64,000 nt of DNA from positions 1,178,001-1,242,000 of the forward strand of contig NZ_JAUSYG010000001.1 of the NCBI RefSeq assembly GCF_030816725.1, written 5' to 3'. Positions within the stretch are counted from its first letter, which is position 1. Every line of letters starts with the position of its first letter. The notes below the pieces were generated by a model that searched no databases, was not told the origin of the DNA, and saw only the letters and a program-made list of their open reading frames with translations. The position numbers and the translations under genes were made by a program. Positions 56,759-64,000 of the stretch are shown here, one piece after another. Source of the DNA: Pseudarthrobacter defluvii. Lineage in GTDB: Bacteria > Actinomycetota > Actinomycetes > Actinomycetales > Micrococcaceae.

Positions 56759-57778
56759 CTAGCCGACAGACCGCTTGCGGGGCGTCAGCCTGACAGCGGG
56801 AAGCGGGGGAGCCGGAATGCGGCCTGCTTCTGCCCCGGCGTCCGGGCCGTGACCGGGAACCAGGCCGTAACGTGCCGCAGCCGTAGCCGCGTCCGGCAGC
56901 CCGGCCTGCGCCTCCCAGTCGTTCCGCGCCTGTTCCACTTCGTCATGGGTGCGGCCCACAAAGTTCCACCACATCAGCAGTTCCTCACCGAACGGCTCGC
57001 CGCCGATCAGCAGGAACCGCGTGCCCGGGCGCGCCTGCATCCGGAGTTCGCTGCGGCCGGTGCCCAGGTAGCCCAGCGGACCCGCAGGCAAGTCCTGCCC
57101 GTCCACCGCCAGGCCGCCGTCGAGCACCAGGACGCCGTGCTCAAAGGCGGGGTTCAGCGGGAGGACTGCGGCGCCTTCGCAGGAAACGTCAGCCCCGACT
57201 ATCGGCGAGTACATGGTTGCCGGCGATGTTATTCCCGCAAGTTCACCCACCATGACGGTGGCGGTGAAGCCCGGGCCGGCAGCGCGCGGGAGCTCGCGGT
57301 GCTGTTCAAACGCCGGTTCCCGGTGCCGGTCGCCGTCGGGAAGGGCAACCCACAGCTGCAGGCCCCGCTGCAGCGGCAACTCCTGGCCGCCGCCGGCAGG
57401 AAGCACCGCGAACTCCGAGTGTGAGACCCCATGCCCTGCAGTCATGATGTTCAGCTCCCCGGGGCGCACCACCACGTCGCTGCCCACGCTGTCGCGGTGG
57501 CGGATGTGCCCAGCCAGCGGCCAGGTCACCGTCTGCAGCCCGATGTGGGGATGCGGAAGGACGGACATCGCGGTCCGGTCCGGGCCAAAGCTGTCCAGGA
57601 AGCACCAGGCGCCGATCGTGGGAAGTCCGCGCTGCGGCAGCGTCCGCTTGACGTTCATCGCGCGGACGCCGCCCAAAGGCACCTCGCGCTCAGGCCACAG
57701 CTGCAGGCACGGGCCTGCGGTCCCTTCGGCGGCAGGGGGACACAGCTCTTCCTGGGGTGAAACTTCCAAGTTGGTCAC
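56759..57778 (-). CDS. pirin-family protein
   Basis: 339 residues, bicupin. The metal-binding residues are visible: HPHIGLQTVTW (His-x-His) near residue 77 and AGHGVSHSEF (His and Glu) near 115. The C-terminal pirin domain carries GEELLMWWNFVGRTHDEVEQARNDW, a family hallmark, here shortened in part. Some pirins have quercetinase activity; the role here is unknown. GTG start, six bases after TAAAGT on the minus strand, giving a leaderless start. Divergent from the OpuC operon with 236 bp between. Confidence 0.92.
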   Translation of the reverse strand: MTNLEVSPQEELCPPAAEGTAGPCLQLWPEREVPLGGVRAMNVKRTLPQRGLPTIGAWCFLDSFGPDRTAMSVLPHPHIGLQTVTWPLAGHIRHRDSVGSDVVVRPGELNIMTAGHGVSHSEFAVLPAGGGQELPLQRGLQLWVALPDGDRHREPAFEQHRELPRAAGPGFTATVMVGELAGITSPATMYSPIVGADVSCEGAAVLPLNPAFEHGVLVLDGGLAVDGQDLPAGPLGYLGTGRSELRMQARPGTRFLLIGGEPFGEELLMWWNFVGRTHDEVEQARNDWEAQAGLPDAATAAARYGLVPGHGPDAGAEAGRIPAPPLPAVRLTPRKRSVG

Positions 57779-57784
57779 GCCTTT

Positions 57785-57790
57785 ACTTTA
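57785..57790 (-). promoter_or_regulatory. -10 box of pirin gene (leaderless)
   Basis: TAAAGT on the minus strand, ending six bases before the GTG at 57778. Confidence 0.5.
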
Positions 57791-57903
57791 GGCGCGCCGG
57801 CACCGCCGGGACAGAAGCGGCCGGGCGTCCCAGTTGCCATACCCATCCGCGCGGGCCGGGGTACCGAATGGTTACAGTAGGGATTCCTTTGCGGTGATTA
57901 GGG

Positions 57904-57944
57904 CTTCAGCTGCTGAAGGCCGCCGCCGTTTGGGTTACCGTAAC
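57904..57944 (+). promoter_or_regulatory. inverted repeats upstream of the OpuC-type operon
   Basis: CTTCAGC-T-GCTGAAG (57904-57918) and GTTAC-C-GTAAC (57934-57944) lie 70-110 bases before the ATPase gene. They look like operators for an osmotic or substrate-responsive regulator; none is encoded next to the operon. Confidence 0.4.
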
Positions 57945-58014
57945 TAACAGCGTGCTGATGGCAATGTCGCGGTGCTGGGAGCAGCCCGTCCAAGAGAACA
58001 GGTAAGTCCGCACC

Positions 58015-59116
58015 ATGGACCAGGCGATGATCGAGTTCCAGAGCGTTACCAAGCAGTACCCGGGCGGCCAGCCGGCCGTGGATGGATTGTCCATGTCCAT
58101 CGCCAAAGGTTCTGTCACCGTCTTCGTGGGACCGTCCGGCTGCGGTAAGACAACATCGCTGCGGATGATCAACCGGATGGTGGAACCCACCTCCGGAACC
58201 ATCACGGTGGACGGCCGCGACGTCACCTCGGTACCGGCGGCGGAACTGCGCCGGTCCATGGGATACGTCATGCAGTCCGCCGGGTTGCTGCCGCACCGCT
58301 CGGTCCTGGACAACATCGCCACTGTTCCCCGGCTGAACGGGGTTTCCAAAGCGGACGCCCGGAAGCGGGCCGAGGAGCTCCTGGATGTGGTTGGTTTGGC
58401 GCACTCCCTGGGCAGGCGCTACCCGTCCCAGCTGTCCGGCGGCCAGCAGCAGCGTGTGGGCGTGGCACGGGCTCTGGCGGCAGATCCGCCCATCCTCCTC
58501 ATGGATGAGCCGTTCAGCGCGGTGGATCCTGTGGTCCGGGACGAACTCCAGCAGGAACTGCTGCGCCTGCAGAGGGACCTGGCCAAGACCATCGTGTTTG
58601 TCACCCACGACATCGATGAAGCCACCATCCTGGGCGACAAGGTTGCTGTCTTTGCCACTGGCGGCAAGCTCGCCCAATACGCCACGCCCGAGGAAATCCT
58701 GAGGGCGCCGGCCAACAACTTCGTAGCCTCCTTTGTAGGCCGGGACCGCGGCTTCCGCCACCTCGGTTTCAGTTCATCCGAGGGCGTGTCGATCCACCCC
58801 GTGCCCACCATCATCCGTGCCTCCGGCGGATATGAGTCGGATTCCCGCGCTGCCGGTGGCTGGCAGTTGGTGGTGGACGCGGACAAGCGCCCGCTGGGCT
58901 GGTCGGCCCCGGGCACCGAGACTGAACTTGTTCCCGGGGGTTCGCTGTTCCGTCCTGGCGAGAGCCTGCGGCGCGCCCTGGATGCTGCCTTGTCCTCGCC
59001 GTCGGGCCCTGGGTGTCGCCGTCGACTCCGACGGCAGGGTCCTGGGCGTGGTCCGCGGCGGTGAAGTCCTGGCGCTGATCGAAGAAGCACGCCAAGTGCG
59101 GCAGGCTGCCCTCTGA
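58015..59116 (+). pseudogene. opuCA: OpuCA/ProV-like ABC ATPase with a one-base frameshift near its end
   Basis: ATPase of a glycine betaine/carnitine/choline-type importer. Walker A VGPSGCGKTT, Q-loop MQSAGLLPH, signature SGGQQQRVGVARAL and Walker B ILLMDEPFSAVDP are intact. At 59007-59009 one C too many (GGGCCCTGGG) shifts the frame, giving a stop at 59064 after an Arg-rich tail. Dropping it restores LGVAVDSDGRVLGVVRGGEVLALIEEA (part of a CBS domain) and a stop at 59116, exactly overlapping the next ATG (TGATG), 366 residues. The core ATPase is unaffected, so the protein may work without the CBS end. Confidence 0.85.
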
Positions 59117-59835
59117 TGGAATGGTTCCTTGCCAATACCGGCATGATCCTGGAGCGCGGCGGCCAGCATCTGGTGCTGGCGCTCGTCCCCATGGTCCTGG
59201 GCCTGTTGATTTCCATTCCACTGGCGCAGCTGGCGCGGCGAAACAGCGCATTGCGTTCCGTGGTGCTGACCGCATCCTCCCTCCTGTACACCATCCCGTC
59301 ACTGGCGCTGTTCATCATCCTGCCGACCGTCCTGGGCACCCGGATCCTGGACCCCCTGAACGTCGTGGTGGCACTGACCATCTACGCGGTGGCCCTGCTG
59401 GTCCGCGCCGCCCTGGACGCCTTCGATTCCGTGGACGCAGACATCAGCCGGGCCGCGCAGGCCATGGGCTTCAAACCGCTGGCCCGGTTCCTCCAGGTCG
59501 ACCTGCCGCTCTCCCTGCCGGTTCTGTTCGCCGGGCTTCGGGTGGTGTCCGTCAGCAACATCTCGCTGGTGAGCGTGGCGGCCCTTTTGGGAGTCGGCAA
59601 CCTGGGCATGCTCTTCACCGACGGCCTCCAACGCGACTTCGTCACGGAGGTGGTGGTGGGCATCATCGCTATCCTGGTCCTTGCGTTGGTCATGGACGCC
59701 GTCCTGGTCCTCGTGGAACGCGTCCTCACTCCATGGGAGCGGGCGGGCAGCCGGCGGGGCCGCGACGCGGACGATTCCGCAACAGCCGCTGCACAGCGGT
59801 TTGCGCGGCCCAAGACCGGTGGTGGTAACCCGTGA
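59116..59835 (+). CDS. opuCB: osmoprotectant ABC permease (OpuCB-like)
   Basis: 239 residues, about six membrane segments: LVLALVPMVLGLLISIPLAQLARR, then SSLLYTIPSLALFIILPTVLGTRI near residue 55. The ABC permease coupling loop EAA-like segment AQAMGFKPLARFLQVDLPLSLPVLFAGL near 112 is complete. The ATG overlaps the restored stop of the ATPase gene, and its own stop overlaps the next GTG. The C-terminus is a short charged tail. A membrane partner of the second permease. Confidence 0.9.
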   Translation: MEWFLANTGMILERGGQHLVLALVPMVLGLLISIPLAQLARRNSALRSVVLTASSLLYTIPSLALFIILPTVLGTRILDPLNVVVALTIYAVALLVRAALDAFDSVDADISRAAQAMGFKPLARFLQVDLPLSLPVLFAGLRVVSVSNISLVSVAALLGVGNLGMLFTDGLQRDFVTEVVVGIIAILVLALVMDAVLVLVERVLTPWERAGSRRGRDADDSATAAAQRFARPKTGGGNP

Positions 59836-60578
59836 GCAACGTTTTCGCCGACACTTTCGCCTGGCTCGCCGACCCCCTGCACTGGTCCGGAAGCATGGGT
59901 ATTCCCGCCCGCATGGGGGAGCACCTCCAGTACACCGGACTGGTCATGCTGATCGCCACCGCCATCGCCGTTCCTGTCGGGCTCTACGTCGGCCACACCG
60001 GAAAGGGCGGGGTAGCTGTCGTGGCCCTGGCCGGCGCCCTCCGGGCCCTTCCCACCCTTGGCCTGCTGATCCTGTTCGTGCTGATGGCCGGCATCGGACT
60101 GATGCCCCCGGTCTGGGCCCTGGTGATCCTCACCGTCCCGCCGCTGCTGGCCGGAACCTACGCCGGAATTTCCAGCGTGGACCGGAACGTGGTGGACGCC
60201 GCCCGTGCCATGGGCATGACCGAACTGCAGGTCCTGTTCCGCGCCGAGCTGCCCAACGCGCTCACCGTCATGTTCGGCGGGTTCCGCACAGGCGTGCTGC
60301 AGGTGATCGCCACCGTCTCCGTGGTGGCCTACATCAACCTCGGAGGCCTGGGCCGTTACCTTTTCGACGGCCTGGTCCTCAGCGACTTCCCCCAGATGCT
60401 GGGAGGATCCCTCCTCATCGCGGTGCTGGCGATCGCCGTCGACCTCGTCCTGTCCCTGTTCCAGAGGCTGTTCCTGACCCAAGGTGCCTCGAAGCTGTCC
60501 TACCGCAGCCAGGCGGCTGCGGTTGATCTCACAGACCCCGTTGTTGCGGAGACTGTTGTACAAGGAGGTAAGTCATGA
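59832..60578 (+). CDS. opuCD: osmoprotectant ABC permease (OpuCD-like)
   Basis: 248 residues. Membrane segments begin at YTGLVMLIATAIAVPVGLYVGHTG; ALRALPTLGLLILFVLMAGIG is the second-permease hallmark; the coupling loop is DAARAMGMTELQVLFRAELPNALTVMFGG near 118. GTG start overlaps the previous stop by four bases (GTGA). Its stop overlaps the ATG of the binding-protein gene, so all four genes are translationally coupled. Confidence 0.9.
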   Translation: MSNVFADTFAWLADPLHWSGSMGIPARMGEHLQYTGLVMLIATAIAVPVGLYVGHTGKGGVAVVALAGALRALPTLGLLILFVLMAGIGLMPPVWALVILTVPPLLAGTYAGISSVDRNVVDAARAMGMTELQVLFRAELPNALTVMFGGFRTGVLQVIATVSVVAYINLGGLGRYLFDGLVLSDFPQMLGGSLLIAVLAIAVDLVLSLFQRLFLTQGASKLSYRSQAAAVDLTDPVVAETVVQGGKS

Positions 60579-61537
60579 AAGATAGCCGTCCCCTGCACCT
60601 GGGCCGGAGGGCCTTCGGCGGCCTGGCTGCCGGACTCGGCCTGGCAGTGGTGCTGTCCGCCTGTGGCGGTTCATCCGATCCGCTGAAGAACCCGCCGGCG
60701 TCCAGCAGCGGGGCTTCCGGCGAGGCCACGTCCCTGGTCGTGGGTTCCGCCGACTTCCCCGAAAGCCAGATCATCGCCGAGCTCTACGCCGGCGCGCTGA
60801 ACGCGAACGGAATCACCGCCACCACCAAGCCGAACATCGGCTCCCGAGAGGTCTATTTCAAGGCAGTGCAGGACGGCTCGGTGGACGTGGTGCCGGATTA
60901 CAGCGGCAACCTGCTGCTGTACGTGGACAAGGAAGCCAAGGAAGTCTCCGCCGGCGACATCATCAAGGCGCTGCCGGGCAAGCTGCCCGACGGGCTGGCC
61001 GTGCTGGACGCAGCAAAGGCCGAAGACAAGGACGCCATGGTGGTCACCAAGGCAACAGCGGAGAAGTACCAGCTGAAGTCCATCGAGGACCTGGCCAAGG
61101 TCTGCAGCGACATCGTGGTGGGCGCACCTGCCACGTTCGCCGAGCGCGCTTACGGCCTGCCCGGGTTGAAGAAGAACTACAACTGTGTACCCAAGAAGCT
61201 GGAGCCCTTCAGCGACGGCGGCGGGCCGGTGACGCTGAAGGCACTGCTGGAGGACAAGGTGCAGGTGGCTGACATTTACACCACCACGCCGTCCATCGCG
61301 GACAACGACCTGGTGGTGCTGGAGGATCCCAAGAACAACTTCATTGCCCAGCAGGTCCTGCCCCTGTACAACAAGGCGAAGATGACGGACAAGGCCAAGC
61401 AGGCGCTGAACTCGGTGTCCAGCACCCTCACCACCGATGACCTGATCAACCTCAACCGGGCGGTCAGCGGCAGCCAGAAGCAGGATGCCAAGACGGCAGC
61501 AATGGCGTGGCTGAAGGACAAGGGCATCGTCAAGTAG
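60575..61537 (+). CDS. opuCC: osmoprotectant-binding lipoprotein (OpuCC/ProX-like)
   Basis: 320 residues. The signal region has GRRAFGG (twin arginine), a hydrophobic stretch and the lipobox LSAC near residue 29, so it may be Tat-exported and lipidated. The mature part has VVGSADFPESQIIAELYAGALNANGI and DGSVDVVPDYSGNLLLYVD, typical of OpuAC/ProX binding domains for quaternary ammonium compounds. An AAGGAGG site lies just before the ATG. The ligand (glycine betaine, choline, carnitine) cannot be chosen from sequence. A 19-bp perfect hairpin follows. Confidence 0.92.
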   Translation: MKDSRPLHLGRRAFGGLAAGLGLAVVLSACGGSSDPLKNPPASSSGASGEATSLVVGSADFPESQIIAELYAGALNANGITATTKPNIGSREVYFKAVQDGSVDVVPDYSGNLLLYVDKEAKEVSAGDIIKALPGKLPDGLAVLDAAKAEDKDAMVVTKATAEKYQLKSIEDLAKVCSDIVVGAPATFAERAYGLPGLKKNYNCVPKKLEPFSDGGGPVTLKALLEDKVQVADIYTTTPSIADNDLVVLEDPKNNFIAQQVLPLYNKAKMTDKAKQALNSVSSTLTTDDLINLNRAVSGSQKQDAKTAAMAWLKDKGIVK

Positions 61538-61579
61538 GCGTTGCGCCGGTCCGCGGGTGCGGGCAACTCAGGAAATGAC

Positions 61580-61621
61580 GACGGCGGCTGCCGGACTTGC
61601 AGAAGTCCGGCAGCCGCCGTC
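61580..61621. terminator. terminator hairpin after the OpuC operon
   Basis: Perfect 19-base arms GACGGCGGCTGCCGGACTT / AAGTCCGGCAGCCGCCGTC with loop GCAG, 42 bases past the stop; no U-tract. Confidence 0.8.
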
Positions 61622-61677
61622 GGCCGTGTGGGGGATGTCTCAACGGGGATGCATCCTTCCTATGGCATATTTGAGGA

Positions 61678-62898
61678 ATGGCAGAATTCAGGCAGTCCAC
61701 GAAGCTTCACAACGTTCTTTATGACATCCGTGGACCGATCCTGCAGGCCGCCCAGCAGATGGAGGCGGAGGGCCACCGGATCCTCAAGCTGAACATCGGA
61801 AATCCGGCCCCGTTCGGCTTCGAAGCGCCGGACGCCATCCTGGTGGACATGATCCGCCACCTACCGCACGCGCAGGGCTACAGCGATTCGCGGGGTATTT
61901 TCTCCGCGCGCACCGCCGTCTCGCAGTACTACCAGACACGCGGCATCCAGAACATCCACGTGGATGACATCTACCTCGGCAACGGTGTCAGCGAGCTCAT
62001 CACCATGTCCCTGATGGCGCTGCTGGACTCGGGTGATGAGGTCCTCATTCCCACGCCGGACTACCCGCTGTGGACGGCATCCGTGGCGCTCGCGGGCGGG
62101 AAACCTGTCCACTACCTGTGCGATGAGGAATCCGGCTGGCAGCCTGACCTTGACGACATGGAAGCCAAGATCACGCCCCGCACCAAGGGGATTGTGGTGA
62201 TCAACCCGAACAACCCCACGGGCGCGGTTTACCCGGAAGAGACGCTGAAGCGGATCGTTGCCCTGGCTGAGAAGCACGGCCTGGTGATTTTCGCCGACGA
62301 GATCTACGAAAAAATCCTGTATGAGGACGCCGTCCATGTAAACCTTGCCGAGCTCACAGGCGACCACGTCCTGTGTTTGACCTTCAGCGGGCTGTCCAAG
62401 GCTTACCGCGTTTGCGGCTACCGGGCGGGCTGGATGGCCATTTCCGGCCCCAAGAAGGAGGCAGCCGACTACCTCGAAGGCATTAACCTCCTTGCCAACA
62501 TGCGCCTGTGCGCCAACGTGCCTGCCCAGCACGCCATCCAGACTGCACTGGGCGGCTACCAGAGCATCAACGACCTGATCCTCCCGGGCGGCCGGCTGCT
62601 GGAGCAGCGGAACAAGGCCTACGACATGCTCAACGCCATTCCCGGCGTCAGCACCCAGCAGGCCAGGGGCGCGCTTTATCTCTTCCCGCGCCTGGATCCC
62701 GAGGTCTACCACATCCGGGACGACGAAAAGTTTGTCCTTGACCTGCTGCGGGACCAAAAGATCCTGGTGTCCCACGGCCGTGCCTTCAACTGGGTGCGCC
62801 CGGACCATTTCCGCATGGTGACGCTGCCCAACGTGAAGGACATCGAGGAAGCCATTGCCCGGATGGGGGACTTCCTAAGCAGGTACCAGGGGAACTAG
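61678..62898 (+). CDS. PLP-dependent aminotransferase, AlaA/AlaT-type
   Basis: 406 residues, class I aminotransferase. ILKLNIGNPAPFGFEAPDAI near residue 35 is the alanine-transaminase type start; NPNNPTGAVYPEE near 177; PLP Lys in SGLSKAYRVCGYRAGW near 240. It probably interconverts pyruvate/glutamate and alanine/2-oxoglutarate, as in AlaA. CATATT ends six bases before the ATG, although GAGGA immediately precedes it, too close to be a good ribosome-binding site. Monocistronic; PPK2 follows 52 bp downstream. Confidence 0.9.
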   Translation: MAEFRQSTKLHNVLYDIRGPILQAAQQMEAEGHRILKLNIGNPAPFGFEAPDAILVDMIRHLPHAQGYSDSRGIFSARTAVSQYYQTRGIQNIHVDDIYLGNGVSELITMSLMALLDSGDEVLIPTPDYPLWTASVALAGGKPVHYLCDEESGWQPDLDDMEAKITPRTKGIVVINPNNPTGAVYPEETLKRIVALAEKHGLVIFADEIYEKILYEDAVHVNLAELTGDHVLCLTFSGLSKAYRVCGYRAGWMAISGPKKEAADYLEGINLLANMRLCANVPAQHAIQTALGGYQSINDLILPGGRLLEQRNKAYDMLNAIPGVSTQQARGALYLFPRLDPEVYHIRDDEKFVLDLLRDQKILVSHGRAFNWVRPDHFRMVTLPNVKDIEEAIARMGDFLSRYQGN

Positions 62899-62950
62899 CC
62901 TGTGCTCACGGGCCCTCCGGTCCGTGTAATCCCTTGCCGAAAGGACTCCC

Positions 62951-63805
62951 ATGGCCCGCGTCGTTGGCTTCGATCAGCACCCTGCCCAAACCCTCCGGGC
63001 AGGGGAGGGCTTCTCCCTTGCCGCAGTGGATCCCAACTCCACGCCCGGCTACAGCGGAAACAAGGACGACGGCAAGCTGCTCCTGGCGGAGATGGACGAC
63101 GAACTGTCCGAGTTGCAGGAAAAGCTCTTTGCCGAGTCCCGCTACGGCGGAACCAAGCGGGTCCTGCTGATCCTGCAGGCCATGGACACTGCCGGCAAGG
63201 GCGGGATCGTCAGCCATGTGATGGCGTCCATGAACCCGCAGGGCGTCCAGTTCAAGGCTTTCAAGGCCCCCACCGACGAGGAAAAGTCCTATGACTTCCT
63301 GTGGCGGATCGAGAAGGAAGTGCCGGCTGCGGGGATGGTGGGTGTCTTTGACCGTTCCCACTATGAGGACGTCCTTATCCACCGGGTACACAACTGGGCC
63401 ACCCCGGATGAAATCAAGCGGCGGTACGTTGCCATCAATGAATTCGAGGCCAGGTTGACGGATTCCGGGACCAAGGTGGTCAAGGTGATGCTGCACATCA
63501 GCGGGGATGAGCAGAAGGAACGCCTGCTGGCGCGCCTGGACAATCCTGCCAAACACTGGAAGTACAGCCACGGCGACCTGGACGAGCGCGCCTTCTGGAA
63601 CGATTACATGGATGCGTACCAGGCGGCGATCGACGAAACGAGCACGCCGGCCGCGCCGTGGCACGTCGTCCCTGCCAACAAGAAGTGGTTTGCCCGGATC
63701 GCGGTCCAGCAGCTGCTGCTCGGCGCCCTGTCCGGGATGAACCTCAAATGGCCAAAGGCCGAATTCGATGTCGCCACGGAGCGCGAACTGGTGGCCCGTT
63801 CCTGA
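62951..63805 (+). CDS. polyphosphate kinase 2 family protein
   Basis: 284 residues. Walker A QAMDTAGKGG near residue 78, lid/Walker B region GVFDRSHYEDVLIHRVH near 135, and RRYVAINEFEARLTDSGTKVVKVMLHISGDEQKERL define the PPK2 fold. It transfers phosphate from polyphosphate to a nucleoside mono- or diphosphate; the class (I or III) is not decided by what I can see. ATG with GAAAGGA seven bases upstream. Convergent with xseB. Confidence 0.92.
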   Translation: MARVVGFDQHPAQTLRAGEGFSLAAVDPNSTPGYSGNKDDGKLLLAEMDDELSELQEKLFAESRYGGTKRVLLILQAMDTAGKGGIVSHVMASMNPQGVQFKAFKAPTDEEKSYDFLWRIEKEVPAAGMVGVFDRSHYEDVLIHRVHNWATPDEIKRRYVAINEFEARLTDSGTKVVKVMLHISGDEQKERLLARLDNPAKHWKYSHGDLDERAFWNDYMDAYQAAIDETSTPAAPWHVVPANKKWFARIAVQQLLLGALSGMNLKWPKAEFDVATERELVARS

Positions 63806-63868
63806 ATCTCCGCCCCTGGCATCCGTTCCGCGGGCCCCGGTGGCGCCGGACTTTTGTGTCCGCGGTGG

Positions 63869-64000
63869 CTACAGTGGCTGGTCCCGGGCTGCAGCCAAGC
63901 GCTTCCGTGCCCCTTCCAGCCACTCCTCGCAGCGCGCGGCCAGCGCCTCGCCGCGTTCCCAGAGGGCCAGGGATTCCTCGAGGCTTGCGCCTCCCGCCTC
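63869..64000 (-). CDS. xseB: exodeoxyribonuclease VII small subunit, partial
   Basis: Forty-three codons visible, cut by the window edge at the N-terminus. The minus strand reads [22 protein letters not shown], then [15 protein letters not shown] and a stop, which matches the C-terminal half of XseB (LEESLxLWERGExLAxxCexxL). It forms a complex with XseA for single-strand DNA degradation; xseA is expected just upstream, outside the window. Confidence 0.93.
   Translation of the reverse strand, partial: EAGGASLEESLALWERGEALAARCEEWLEGARKRLAAARDQPL

Overview
The window looks like core chromosome of a high-GC Gram-positive actinobacterium. It is most like the Micrococcaceae (Arthrobacter/Pseudarthrobacter group), inferred from mycothiol synthesis (mshA), GuaB3, a SepX/GlpR-type division protein, a DUF222-HNH protein and actinobacterial gene order. 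I see no rRNA, CRISPR array, insertion sequence, phage or plasmid feature. One tRNA gene (Ala, anticodon CGC) is present. About 55 protein genes are packed on both strands, mostly with short gaps.

Layout. 1-2.1 kb: partial AbiEi/DUF559-like gene, a 61-bp palindrome, fhs. 2.2-6.1 kb: mshA, a GH4 glycosidase and a divergent PfkB kinase. 6.2-10.3 kb: overlapping operon alr-tsaE-tsaB-rimI-tsaD (D-alanine and the t6A tRNA modification). 10.3-10.7 kb: two more copies of the palindrome around a small frameshifted membrane gene. 10.7-16.2 kb: YbdK-type ligase, GH3 lipoprotein, shikimate-dehydrogenase-like protein, THUMP-like methyltransferase, small membrane protein. 16.3-18.5 kb: groES-groEL under two CIRCE operators. 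18.6-26 kb: reductase, LigB-type DNA ligase, DUF389 protein, two tandem acyltransferase-SGNH proteins (the second frameshifted). 26-38.6 kb: guaB, HNH protein, ABC exporter, a frameshifted conserved gene, guaB3, glpD, orphan EIIA, SURF1, DUF3817, guaA. 38.7-43 kb: a 1440-residue helicase-nuclease-like protein whose ATPase motifs are degenerate. 43-47.6 kb: SAF protein, Ruc-like zinc ribbon, 5-FCL, galU, rimJ-like, sepX-like, a block matching the M. tuberculosis Rv0991c-Rv0996 order but without moeA/glp. 47.7-57.8 kb: tRNA-Ala, small membrane genes, a CDF-transporter remnant, corA, two Lrp regulators, two MFS exporters, LysR regulator, BadF-type kinase, pirin. 58-61.6 kb: OpuC-type osmoprotectant ABC operon, with a frameshift in the ATPase. 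61.7-64 kb: alanine-type aminotransferase, PPK2, partial xseB.

Two patterns cut across the window. First, about 25 genes have a TAnnnT-like -10 hexamer ending exactly 6-7 nt before the start codon and no Shine-Dalgarno sequence, which points to leaderless mRNAs and settles several starts. Second, four genes and one transporter remnant are each restored by a single-base correction (near 10.4, 24.7, 31.3, 48.4 and 59.0 kb). Either the assembly carries indel errors or these genes are recent pseudogenes.

I found no large unknown system. The most unusual items are the repeated palindrome, the degenerate helicase-nuclease, the leaderless promoter grammar and the galU-rimJ-sepX block lacking glp.
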